A stretch of 64,000 nt of DNA, from assembly GCF_014639235.1 (NCBI RefSeq), contig NZ_BMFU01000009.1, forward strand, positions 147,106 to 211,105, written 5' to 3'. Each line of letters begins with the position of its first letter. The first letter of the stretch is position 1. Source of the DNA: Paenibacillus silvae. Its GTDB lineage: Bacteria > Bacillota > Bacilli > Paenibacillales > Paenibacillaceae. The position numbers were made by a program, and so were the translations under genes. The notes beneath the pieces are model-generated. The model was given only the letters and a program-made list of their open reading frames with translations. It did not search any database and had not been told where the DNA came from. Positions 8,125 to 15,346 of this stretch are shown here, piece by piece.

Positions 8125-8795
8125 TCATTCATTCCTTTCGTATCTTCGGCAGTTACCTGAGCATCCGTCCGAAGGAAGTGTTGGAGTTTGACATATAATT
8201 CAGGGGTTACTGTATGACCGCCCCGATAAGGCATATAAGTGACATGATCGGTGTGGCTGCGGAAAAATGCAGCATTATCTTCGCCCAGATGTAACGGGAA
8301 AAGGTGATCCTGATCGCCGTGTGAGATCAATGCGGACAGGTTGGGAGAAGGCTGCAGCGTGTATTCATCTTTTACGAACTGCGGAATGTATCCGCTCATG
8401 GCAACGATGCCTTTAATGGCATCCCCCATGATCAGGGACAGCGTCATCGCCATGATGGCGCCCTGACTGAAGCCAACAATATAACGACGAGCAGGATCGA
8501 TTGCATATTGAGCCGACAGCTCAAGAATGAGGTGCTGTAGCCCTTGAACCGAGGCATCGTACAGCTCGCGGATAGGGTTTCCTATACTTTTAATATGGAA
8601 ATAAGCATATCCTCCGCCTTGTACAAGAGGACCGCGGATGGCAATGATAATGAAATTGGAGGACAAAGGCTCCATTAATTGAAGCATGTCCCGTTCGTCC
8701 GATCCCATGCCATGCAGCGCAAAAATAACCGGATACTGCTTGTTTTTATCGTAATGAGGAGGCAACTTCACCTCATGAATATAAGAAGAGCTCAA
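8121..8795 (-). CDS. Alpha/beta hydrolase, phospholipase/carboxylesterase family
   Basis: The 224-residue hydrolase has an oxyanion/entry motif ALHGMGSDERDM, a nucleophile elbow GFSQGA (about Ser120), the acid in HGDQDHLFP and the catalytic His in YRGGHTVTPE. Length and motifs match the YtpA/MhqD-like carboxylesterase group. The start is TTG at 8795; AGGAGGT lies 8 nt upstream and no better start exists. It is the first gene of a two-gene operon with the ring-cleavage dioxygenase, so it may hydrolyse an ester or the ring-opened product in the same pathway. Cytoplasmic; no signal peptide. Confidence 0.85.
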   Translation of the reverse strand: MSSSYIHEVKLPPHYDKNKQYPVIFALHGMGSDERDMLQLMEPLSSNFIIIAIRGPLVQGGGYAYFHIKSIGNPIRELYDASVQGLQHLILELSAQYAIDPARRYIVGFSQGAIMAMTLSLIMGDAIKGIVAMSGYIPQFVKDEYTLQPSPNLSALISHGDQDHLFPLHLGEDNAAFFRSHTDHVTYMPYRGGHTVTPELYVKLQHFLRTDAQVTAEDTKGMNE

Positions 8796-9059
8796 ACCAA
8801 TGCACCTCCTGATGGAATAAGGGTTACGTGTGAGTTAATTGTATAAAACAAACAACTTAAACCTGATGGCACGAATAGACCTGTAGCATAAAGTTCACTA
8901 ATGTGAAAATAATATTCTTATTGATGAACAAAATTTATCATGATTTCATTGTAGGGTCAACATTTTTTTTGTATGATGAAAATATGTTTTGTATTAGGGA
9001 ACTTGGATTGAGTATCAATCCTGTACTTTATTTCTGTAGAGGAGGACGTGAAGAAGTTG

Positions 9060-9425
9060 ATGAAACATATCGTACCTATTCTTAGAATTTTTGATGAAGC
9101 GAAGGCTAGGGAATTTTACACGGATTACTTGGGGTTCAAAGTGGACTGGGAGCATCGCTTCGAGGCCGATATGCCGCTGTACATGCAGGTTTCTCAGGAT
9201 GATATTGTTATTCATCTGTCCGAACATCATGGAGACTGTACTCCTGGTGCAGCCTTACGCATTGAGACGGAGCATCTGGAGGAGCTGCATGAGCGGATTT
9301 CTTTGCAAAAATATAAATATGCGAGACCTGGTATTGAAGAAACACCTTGGGATTCACGGGAAATGACCATTACCGATCCATTCGGCAATCGCCTTGTTTT
9401 TGTAGAGACATCGGTTAAATCTTGA
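9060..9425 (+). CDS. Glyoxalase superfamily protein (bleomycin-resistance-like fold)
   Basis: The protein has about 121 residues from the ATG at 9060. A GTG at 9048 lies only 2 nt after GAGGAGG and is unlikely; a TTG at 9057 is possible. The VPILRIFDEAKAREFYTDYLGF start and the EMTITDPFGNRLVF end are the two halves of a single-domain VOC/glyoxalase_7 protein. Such proteins work as dimers that bind or modify small metabolites, some conferring bleomycin-type resistance. The function here is unspecified. It precedes an XRE-cupin regulator by about 40 bp in the same direction, so the two may be co-transcribed. Confidence 0.8.
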   Translation: MKHIVPILRIFDEAKAREFYTDYLGFKVDWEHRFEADMPLYMQVSQDDIVIHLSEHHGDCTPGAALRIETEHLEELHERISLQKYKYARPGIEETPWDSREMTITDPFGNRLVFVETSVKS

Positions 9426-9466
9426 TTTTAATGAAACGGTAGTTAGAGAGAAGAGAGGGCGGTCAC

Positions 9467-10015
9467 ATGGATATTGGCTTGGCCATTCGAACGATACGCA
9501 AACAGAAACAGATTACGATTATGCAGCTCTGTGAGGGGACAGGGTTGTCCAAAGGTTTTATCAGCAACGTGGAAAATAACAAAACCTCACCGTCCATCGC
9601 TACACTGGAAAGCATTGCGGACTATCTCGACGTACCGCTGCCTTACCTGTTGTTGACATCAGAACAACGTATGAATGTGGTTCGCAAGCATGAGCGCAAG
9701 GAGACTACAGCGGGTAGCGGGCAGATTAAAGTACAGCAGTTAACAGCAAAAGGTGCTATGCGCATGTCGATTGTAGAGCTGCCGCCAGGGGCATCTACAG
9801 GTATCAGCAAACATGCGGGAGAGGAAAGCCATCTGGTGATGCAAGGGGTGATTCGGGCCAAACAGGGAGAAGATGAGGAAACGCTGGAAGCGGGAGATTC
9901 ATTTACGTGGAATGCGATCGTACCTCATGAGGTTACCAATATAGGAAATGAGCCAGCGGTAGTCTTGATTGCGGTATCCAAAGAGTTGGAGCTGGATCAT
10001 CTGTTGGATACGTAA
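9467..10015 (+). CDS. XRE-family regulator with C-terminal cupin domain
   Basis: The 182-residue protein has an N-terminal helix-turn-helix (about 5-60; LCEGTGLSKGFISNVENN is the turn and recognition helix) and a C-terminal cupin (about 110-175; GEESHLVMQGVIRAKQG, then WNAIVPHEVTN). This architecture (SutR/PuuR-like) senses a small molecule in the cupin pocket and represses nearby genes. The ATG has a weak purine-rich site (GAGAGAAGAGAGG). It lies directly downstream of the glyoxalase gene and possibly regulates it; no operator could be recognised by eye. Confidence 0.88.
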   Translation: MDIGLAIRTIRKQKQITIMQLCEGTGLSKGFISNVENNKTSPSIATLESIADYLDVPLPYLLLTSEQRMNVVRKHERKETTAGSGQIKVQQLTAKGAMRMSIVELPPGASTGISKHAGEESHLVMQGVIRAKQGEDEETLEAGDSFTWNAIVPHEVTNIGNEPAVVLIAVSKELELDHLLDT

Positions 10016-10101
10016 GTGGAGGGGTGGAGAGAGAAAAATGGTAGGCACCGCCTTACCCCGCTCCATTGGTTCCAGCAAACACCGTCATAACTGGTCTAAT
10101 T

Positions 10102-10299
10102 TCACTCATGGTACTCAAGCTCCTGACGTTTCCCAGCAGCATCATATCTAATTTCAAATTTATTGCCTTCAGCATCCTCACGAACGCGTTTGTTATCCTT
10201 TATATAATAAATAGAGGCACCTGACTCTTTAGCCTGTTTACGTGCATGTTGATTCGCCTTTTTTAAAATTTCCTGGAGCTGTTCTCGATTCTCCAACAT
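10102..10299 (-). CDS. Small conserved-looking protein of unknown function
   Basis: The 65-residue highly charged protein begins MLENREQLQEILKKANQ, a predicted amphipathic helix, and continues with ASIYYIKDNKRVRED and a final beta-hairpin-like EIRYDAAGKRQELEYHE. A good ribosome site (GGGGG) lies 8 nt upstream of the ATG, and codon use fits the neighbours, so it is likely real. No domain is recognised. It overlaps no other gene and sits between the XRE-cupin regulator and the SDR gene. Confidence 0.6.
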   Translation of the reverse strand: MLENREQLQEILKKANQHARKQAKESGASIYYIKDNKRVREDAEGNKFEIRYDAAGKRQELEYHE

Positions 10300-10347
10300 C
10301 TTGATACCCCCAATATCAATGTATGCTTTATTATATCATAAACAGAA

Positions 10348-10379
10348 ACACCACCAACCAGAACGCTGGTTGGCGGTGT
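10348..10379 (-). terminator. Terminator after the SDR gene
   Basis: The arms ACACCACCAACCAG and CTGGTTGGCGGTGT surround a 4-nt loop. Read on the minus strand it is followed by TTTCTGTTT, just beyond the SDR stop. Confidence 0.75.
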
Positions 10380-10417
10380 CATAAAGTAGCAAGGCAAATC
10401 TTTACTTGAAGCTATGC

Positions 10418-11137
10418 TTACTGTGGATTCGTTGTCCAGATACCTGCCGCTTTTACGAAGACACGGTCGGAGAGCTTGAGTGTTGCAAGCGCAAGCTCGG
10501 CTACGTCTTCGGCTTGCATCATGCGATCCTCATCTCCGATTTTCAGCCCGGCATTCACAGCGAGCTCAGTATTCACCGTGCTTGGTGTCAGTGCCGTTAC
10601 ACGGATGTTAGATTTGCGAACTTCCTGCATCAGGGATTCGGTCATGCCAAGCACCGCGAATTTGGAAGCGCAGTAAGCAGAGCCTGTAGCGAATCCACGC
10701 TCACCTGCAGTAGAAGCAATATTAATGATGCTGCCGCTGCTCTCCTTGATCATGCTTGGAAGAACGGCGCGTGTCACGTAGTATGTACCCATTACATTGA
10801 CATGCAGGATGCGTTCCCACTCTTCAGGGTCCATATCCAGCAGCGTACCAAAACTGCCGATCCCTGCATTGTTAATCAGGATATCGACGGCTCCAAGTTC
10901 CAGCTCAATCGCTGCTACAGCGGCTTCGGCTTGTGAACGATCGGAGATGTCGGCTGTTGCACTTGTTACCTTCACGCCATACTCCTTGCTTAAAGACTCC
11001 TGCAGGGCCTGCAGATCAGAAGCTGTGCGGGCGATCAGTCCAAGATGTACACCTTCCTTGGCAAGTGCTTCAGCGATGGCACGGCCAATGCCTTTACCTG
11101 CTCCAGTAATAATGGCTGTTTTATTTTTAAGTTCCAT
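10418..11137 (-). CDS. SDR-family oxidoreductase, 3-ketoacyl-ACP reductase (FabG)-like
   Basis: The protein has 239 residues from the ATG preceded by GAGGAGGATTATTCCC; a codon at 11158 is open but lacks a ribosome site. It is a classical short-chain dehydrogenase: cofactor loop TGAGKGIG (about 13-20), NNAG (about 87), catalytic Ser in NIASTAG, and Tyr/Lys in SAYCASKFA. An Arg two positions after beta-2 (LIARTASD) favours NADPH. Similar stand-alone enzymes in Bacillales (YoxD-like) reduce varied ketones, and a role in fatty-acid synthesis is unlikely outside a fab cluster. Confidence 0.85.
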   Translation of the reverse strand: MELKNKTAIITGAGKGIGRAIAEALAKEGVHLGLIARTASDLQALQESLSKEYGVKVTSATADISDRSQAEAAVAAIELELGAVDILINNAGIGSFGTLLDMDPEEWERILHVNVMGTYYVTRAVLPSMIKESSGSIINIASTAGERGFATGSAYCASKFAVLGMTESLMQEVRKSNIRVTALTPSTVNTELAVNAGLKIGDEDRMMQAEDVAELALATLKLSDRVFVKAAGIWTTNPQ

Positions 11138-11267
11138 GGGAATAATCCTCCTCAGCATTGGGGTTGGCTTTTGATTATACTATACTTTACCCAACGATCG
11201 GAAATATGCGTCATTACAATCTAATGTGGACTGTACAATACAATCTAACTTAACTGCATAAAATAAT

Positions 11268-12173
11268 CTAGCGTGACTGCACAATCCTGATGCTGCCTGA
11301 GGTGGTACGTGCCTTGATCAGTTCCTTACTTACCATCGGCGATTCCGGCACGTTAACCTCACCTGAAGTCGCTCTGGCATCATAAATACCGTCAAAATCA
11401 GGCGCTGCCTGGATGAAGATATCTCCCGATGTTCCTGATACATTTACGGGAGCGGATTGTGACTGCTCGATATAAATGCTGCCCGAGGTGAATTCGACAT
11501 TAGCAGCACCGTTTAATCGGGTGATCTCGATATCTCCTGAATGAATCTGGCTGTTCACCTTTCCCGTAACCTGTTCTGCATTGAAGCTGCCAGATGTCTG
11601 TTCGACCGTCATATCGCCATGAATGGTATAAGCTGCGATGTCTCCAGAAGTTAGTGACAATTCGATTCGGGGAACATTTAATTCTTGTAAACGAATGGAG
11701 CCTGACGAGTTCTTCATCTCCAGTGATTGAGCGTTCAGCCCGGTCAGATTCCAGTCACTTGAAGAGGATTTCAAGGCAATATCATTCAGTGGATATCCCT
11801 TGGGCACAGCTACCGTAATGCGGGCATCCTGTTCATTCCAATTCATGCTGAAAAATTGCCAGCGTGTCCGCTGATTCTGCAAGAGCTCAAATGTGCCATT
11901 GGCAAATTTCGCTTGTTCGAAGCTTCTGATCATGCTCTGATCCCATTTGCCATCCACTTCGATATACGCATTCTGATCTGGACTAACCATGAATTCGATA
12001 TCCGCATTAAAGTCGCCATCCATTCGGACATTCTGCAGCTCTCCAGGCTTGAAATCCCACCGTTTGCTATATGTCTCCCGTTCATCTCCGAACTGAAAGC
12101 CGTACATAGACGTTCCAAACAAACCTATTCCGATACAGATGATTGCGAGTGCCAGCCATTTTTTCGTGCTCAT
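11268..12173 (-). CDS. DUF4097-type beta-helix membrane-anchored protein
   Basis: The 301-residue protein has one N-terminal membrane segment (KKWLALAIICIGIGLFGTS) and a long extracytoplasmic region of repeated short strands with the pattern T/S-S-G-D/S-I (SSGSIRLQ, TSGDIAAY, TSGSFNAE, HSGDIEIT, TSGSIYIE, TSGDIFIQ, TSGEVNVP, TSGSIRIV). That pattern is the hallmark of the DUF4097/DUF4098 adhesin-like beta-helix. The start is chosen at the 4-nt overlap with the upstream HAAS gene. It is the last gene of a padR-HAAS-DUF4097 operon, an arrangement common in Firmicutes and linked to envelope sensing. The biochemical role is unknown. Confidence 0.85.
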   Translation of the reverse strand: MSTKKWLALAIICIGIGLFGTSMYGFQFGDERETYSKRWDFKPGELQNVRMDGDFNADIEFMVSPDQNAYIEVDGKWDQSMIRSFEQAKFANGTFELLQNQRTRWQFFSMNWNEQDARITVAVPKGYPLNDIALKSSSSDWNLTGLNAQSLEMKNSSGSIRLQELNVPRIELSLTSGDIAAYTIHGDMTVEQTSGSFNAEQVTGKVNSQIHSGDIEITRLNGAANVEFTSGSIYIEQSQSAPVNVSGTSGDIFIQAAPDFDGIYDARATSGEVNVPESPMVSKELIKARTTSGSIRIVQSR

Positions 12174-12775
12174 GCAGGAGCATCCCCTTTCATTACTTTT
12201 TGATTCCATCTAATGTAGCCTACAGTGAGGACTTTGAATGCTCTGAAAACATATTTGGATGCAATTGCGAAAAGAATGCCGAGACCAAACAGGCCAATGG
12301 ATACGAAAATTTCTGCTTTTTCAAGGTGGCTCAAAAATAGAGCATCCACAGCGGCAGCAACAGGGGCAAGAGCCAGCAAAGACATGCTTGCAATGGTGAG
12401 CCATACCGACCACAGGGTTAAACCGATGGGGATGCCGAACATCAGATTCAGAAAAAGCAGTCCGACAGCTGTGAAGAAATTGCGTGTGGCTCTTGTAGGG
12501 TTGCTCGCGGGTTTCATCTCTTTGAACGTTGATGCGTAGAAAGGGTCCGTAGCAGGCAAGTCTGCATGCATGTATGCATCATAACGGTCACCGAGTGCTT
12601 CTCGTGCAATCTGCTCCGGGTGCCCCAGCTCACGGGCGATCTCTTCTTCGGTTCTGCCTTCATGCAGTCCAAGGGCAAAATGCTGATCATAATCTGCAAG
12701 CAGTTCAGATCGTTCGGCTTCGTCCATCGGACGTAAATACAGTGCCATCGTCTGCATAAATTGTTGTTTATTCAT
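12170..12775 (-). CDS. HAAS (DUF1700) domain membrane protein
   Basis: The 201-residue protein starts with the HAAS signalling domain (about 1-70: LRPMDEAERSELLADYDQHF, then LGHPEQIAREAL), followed by two to three hydrophobic segments (about 105-190). HAAS domains link PadR regulators to membrane effectors. It overlaps the PadR gene upstream by 8 nt and the DUF4097 gene downstream by 4 nt, so the three are one tightly coupled operon. Confidence 0.85.
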   Translation of the reverse strand: MNKQQFMQTMALYLRPMDEAERSELLADYDQHFALGLHEGRTEEEIARELGHPEQIAREALGDRYDAYMHADLPATDPFYASTFKEMKPASNPTRATRNFFTAVGLLFLNLMFGIPIGLTLWSVWLTIASMSLLALAPVAAAVDALFLSHLEKAEIFVSIGLFGLGILFAIASKYVFRAFKVLTVGYIRWNQKVMKGDAPA

Positions 12776-13097
12776 CTGGATTTCCTTCCTCCATTAGATT
12801 GGTCACGCTGCGCACAAAGGCGTTCCACTCTGCTGATAGTGCCGTCATATATTCACGCCCTGTATCAGACAAGCGGTAATATTTGCGTGGAGGGCCTTCG
12901 CTTGATTCTTGAAGATAGGTGGTGCAGTACCCCTCATTCACCAGCCGGCGAAGCAAAGGATATAGTGCACCTTCGGCCACTTCGATATGCTTGGAGACTG
13001 CCTGAGCCAGTTCATAGCCGTACCGATCCTGACGATGGATCAAGACCAGGACACACAGCTCCAGCACTCCTTTTTTGAACTGGATATTTACATTCAC
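12768..13097 (-). CDS. PadR-family transcriptional regulator
   Basis: The 109-residue winged-helix protein matches short PadR subfamily 2 members: VLELCVLVLIHRQDRYGYELAQAV is the first helix pair, VAEGALYPLLRRLVNEGY the recognition helix (each shown in part), and YYRLSDTGREYMTAL the wing and C-terminal helix used for dimerisation. GTG start with AAGGAGG 7 nt upstream. PadR proteins usually repress their own operon. The imperfect palindrome at 13127-13151, between start and promoter, is a likely operator. Confidence 0.9.
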   Translation of the reverse strand: MNVNIQFKKGVLELCVLVLIHRQDRYGYELAQAVSKHIEVAEGALYPLLRRLVNEGYCTTYLQESSEGPPRKYYRLSDTGREYMTALSAEWNAFVRSVTNLMEEGNPDE

Positions 13098-13126
13098 ACA
13101 GGTTCCTCCTTGGCCGATTCATTGAT

Positions 13127-13151
13127 CACTAGTATGTATTAATCAGTAGTG
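13127..13151. promoter_or_regulatory. Candidate PadR operator
   Basis: The outer arms CACTA and TAGTG sit 15 bp apart, with further partial symmetry (TATGTATTAATC) between them. The site is about 30 bp upstream of the padR start codon. Confidence 0.35.
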
Positions 13152-13259
13152 TTGAAGTCATCATAGCATCCGGTACTATTTAATGCAAGGTAGTGTCTAT
13201 AAATTAGTTCTAAATCAATTTTGGCTGCTCCTGCTCACCTATAGAATCCAGCATACGAG

Positions 13260-13306
13260 AAAACCGGATCGTTTGCTTCCGTCTGGAGACGGAGAACCGA
13301 TCCGGT
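13260..13306. terminator. Hairpin, probable terminator or attenuator
   Basis: The arms ACCGGATCG and CGATCCGGT enclose an inner pair TTCCGTCT/AGACGGAG. A second small palindrome (GAAATGTACG/CGTACATTTC, 13316-13345) follows. The gap 13098-13423 contains no gene. The hairpins probably end transcription of the Rieske oxidoreductase gene on the minus strand. Confidence 0.5.
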
Positions 13307-13423
13307 CTAAAAGATGAAATGTACGCATGCAGTCCGTACATTTCTTGCACATGGCGTCTATTTTGGCTGCCCAAGCGGGGATGTTCATCTTGATACTGCA
13401 GTCAGTTACGTCTGCTTAAAAGG

Positions 13424-14968
13424 TTACTGTTCCTGCACATCCAGGAGGGGCAGGTCTTCTATCGCAGGTCCCTCAATGACATGACCTTCATAATTGAAAC
13501 GCGAGCCGTGACATGGACAGTCCCATGAACGCTCGCCTTTATTCCACTCGACCTCACATCCCAGATGGGTACAGGTTGTATCCACAAGGAACAGCTTGCC
13601 GCTGTTATCTTTATAGGCACCAGCACGTTTGCCGTTATAACGCACGACAGCGCCCTCGTCGCTGCCAAGCTCGTTTATATTTTTGTGTACGATGCCGACC
13701 TTGCCAGCAATTAACTCCTTCGCCACATTTACATTTTCCACAATAAAGTTTTTGATGCCCGGGTCAGCCTTGAATCTTGCCGGATCAAAAACGTCTGCAT
13801 GCGGATTATCCCGCCCGGTAATGCGATCAGCCAGCAAATGTCCAGCCATCGTGCCTGTGGTCATCCCCCATTTGGCAAAACCGGTAGCGACATAGATTCG
13901 TTCATGTCTCCCGGTAATAGGTCCGATATAAGGTACTTTATCAATCGAGATGAGATCCTGTGCGGACCAGCGGAACGGGATGCTGCGAATACCGAAGGTT
14001 TCCGCTGCGTATTGCTCCAGCCGTTCATAATGTCCGAAGGTGCAGATGCCTTGTCCGGTTTTATGGTTTTCCCCGCCGAAGAGAATATGCTCTTTGCCAT
14101 TATGCATGACAGCGCGGAGTGAGCGGGCCGGATTATCATCTGAGATGTACATGCCCCCTGCATAGGGTTTCTCGGGTTTAACCATTACCGCATAGGAACG
14201 CTCGGCATGCAGCCGGGTAAAGTAAAACCCCGGATCGTATACAGGGAAATGAGAAGCGACCACGATATGCTCTGCTGTGACAAATGAGCCGCCAAACGTT
14301 CTGATACGCAGCGAAGCTTCTTCCTCTACATCGGTTACGGTTGTATGCTCATAGACATGTACACCTTGTTTGACAGCTGATGTCAAAAGGTAGTGCAGGT
14401 AAGCAAGAGGATCAAATCGGGCCTGTCCCGGCATGCGAATTCCTGCTCTGGACGGAACCGGGATGGGGAGCGGGTCTGCCCATTCCCCGGGAATACCCAG
14501 CTTGCCATACGCGGTCAGCTCCACCTCCAGCTTTTTGATGTTATCTTCTGACTGAATATAGACGTAGGCATCCTCATCGGCCCATTGACATTCGATCTGC
14601 TTTTCCTTGACGAGCTTGCGCATCCAATCCCCGGCCGCGGCGTTGCCTTCATAGTACATCCGTGCCTGTTCATGCCCGAAGTGATGCATAATTTCATCAA
14701 AGATCACCCCATGCTGTGCGGATACTTTGGCCGTTGTATGACCCGTCGTACCGTCAAGCACTTTCCCCGCTTCAAGCAAAACCACACTCAGCCCGGACTG
14801 TGCAAGCAGATAGGCTGTCGTAATGCCTGCAATTCCCGCTCCGATAATAGCTACGTCTGCCGTAGTATCTTCTGTCAGCTTGGGATAGGTATCGAATGTA
14901 TTTGCTGCACGCCACAGAGACTCCGGAGCTGGCGGGAGATTTGTTTTTAAAGGCTCATTGTCACTCAT
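13424..14968 (-). CDS. FAD-dependent oxidoreductase with C-terminal Rieske [2Fe-2S] domain
   Basis: The 514-residue two-domain protein has an N-terminal DAO-type fold with the dinucleotide loop DVAIIGAGIAGI (about 38-50) and the E of LLEAGK. The C-terminal ~80 residues carry the Rieske ligands CTHLGC and CPCHGS. The architecture matches the YhfW-like group of Bacillales, whose substrate is unknown; the Rieske centre presumably passes electrons to or from the flavin. GAGGAGG precedes the ATG. It is transcribed alone and divergently from the GH3 gene across 378 bp. Confidence 0.9.
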   Translation of the reverse strand: MSDNEPLKTNLPPAPESLWRAANTFDTYPKLTEDTTADVAIIGAGIAGITTAYLLAQSGLSVVLLEAGKVLDGTTGHTTAKVSAQHGVIFDEIMHHFGHEQARMYYEGNAAAGDWMRKLVKEKQIECQWADEDAYVYIQSEDNIKKLEVELTAYGKLGIPGEWADPLPIPVPSRAGIRMPGQARFDPLAYLHYLLTSAVKQGVHVYEHTTVTDVEEEASLRIRTFGGSFVTAEHIVVASHFPVYDPGFYFTRLHAERSYAVMVKPEKPYAGGMYISDDNPARSLRAVMHNGKEHILFGGENHKTGQGICTFGHYERLEQYAAETFGIRSIPFRWSAQDLISIDKVPYIGPITGRHERIYVATGFAKWGMTTGTMAGHLLADRITGRDNPHADVFDPARFKADPGIKNFIVENVNVAKELIAGKVGIVHKNINELGSDEGAVVRYNGKRAGAYKDNSGKLFLVDTTCTHLGCEVEWNKGERSWDCPCHGSRFNYEGHVIEGPAIEDLPLLDVQEQ

Positions 14969-15168
14969 TGATTCTCTTCCTCCTCGATCTTGATCAGACC
15001 ATGATATAGGACACTAAGACATGAAGGGGCCTGTGTCCTTGTACTTCTCATCAGGATTGCCAGAGTATGCCAGAAAAAAACGAGTATACGCATATTTAAC
15101 GGGAGGAAGGTTTATATTTTCCTGAGACGTACCTCTGTTTTTTTGGGTCAATATGTTTTATAGTAGGA

Positions 15169-15190
15169 TTATCGAAATCGTTTTAGATAA
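15169..15190. promoter_or_regulatory. LacI/CcpA-type palindrome upstream of the GH3 gene
   Basis: The left half TTATCGAAATC and right half GTTTTAGATAA are mirror images at all but three positions per half, with a central CG as in LacI-family and cre sites. The site lies about 157 bp before the GH3 start in a gene-free gap (14969-15346). A second perfect palindrome, ACATTTTAAAATGT, lies at 15285-15298. Confidence 0.45.
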
Positions 15191-15346
15191 TAAACGTAGA
15201 TATGATTTATTCTGTTTTAGTGCTTGTATATGTAGTTTTACCGTATATTTCAGAGATGTAATTCAAGAGATACAATTGTTTTTAACATTTTAAAATGTAT
15301 TCGCTATCATAACGATTATAAATTTATTTATCGAAGGAGATTACAC

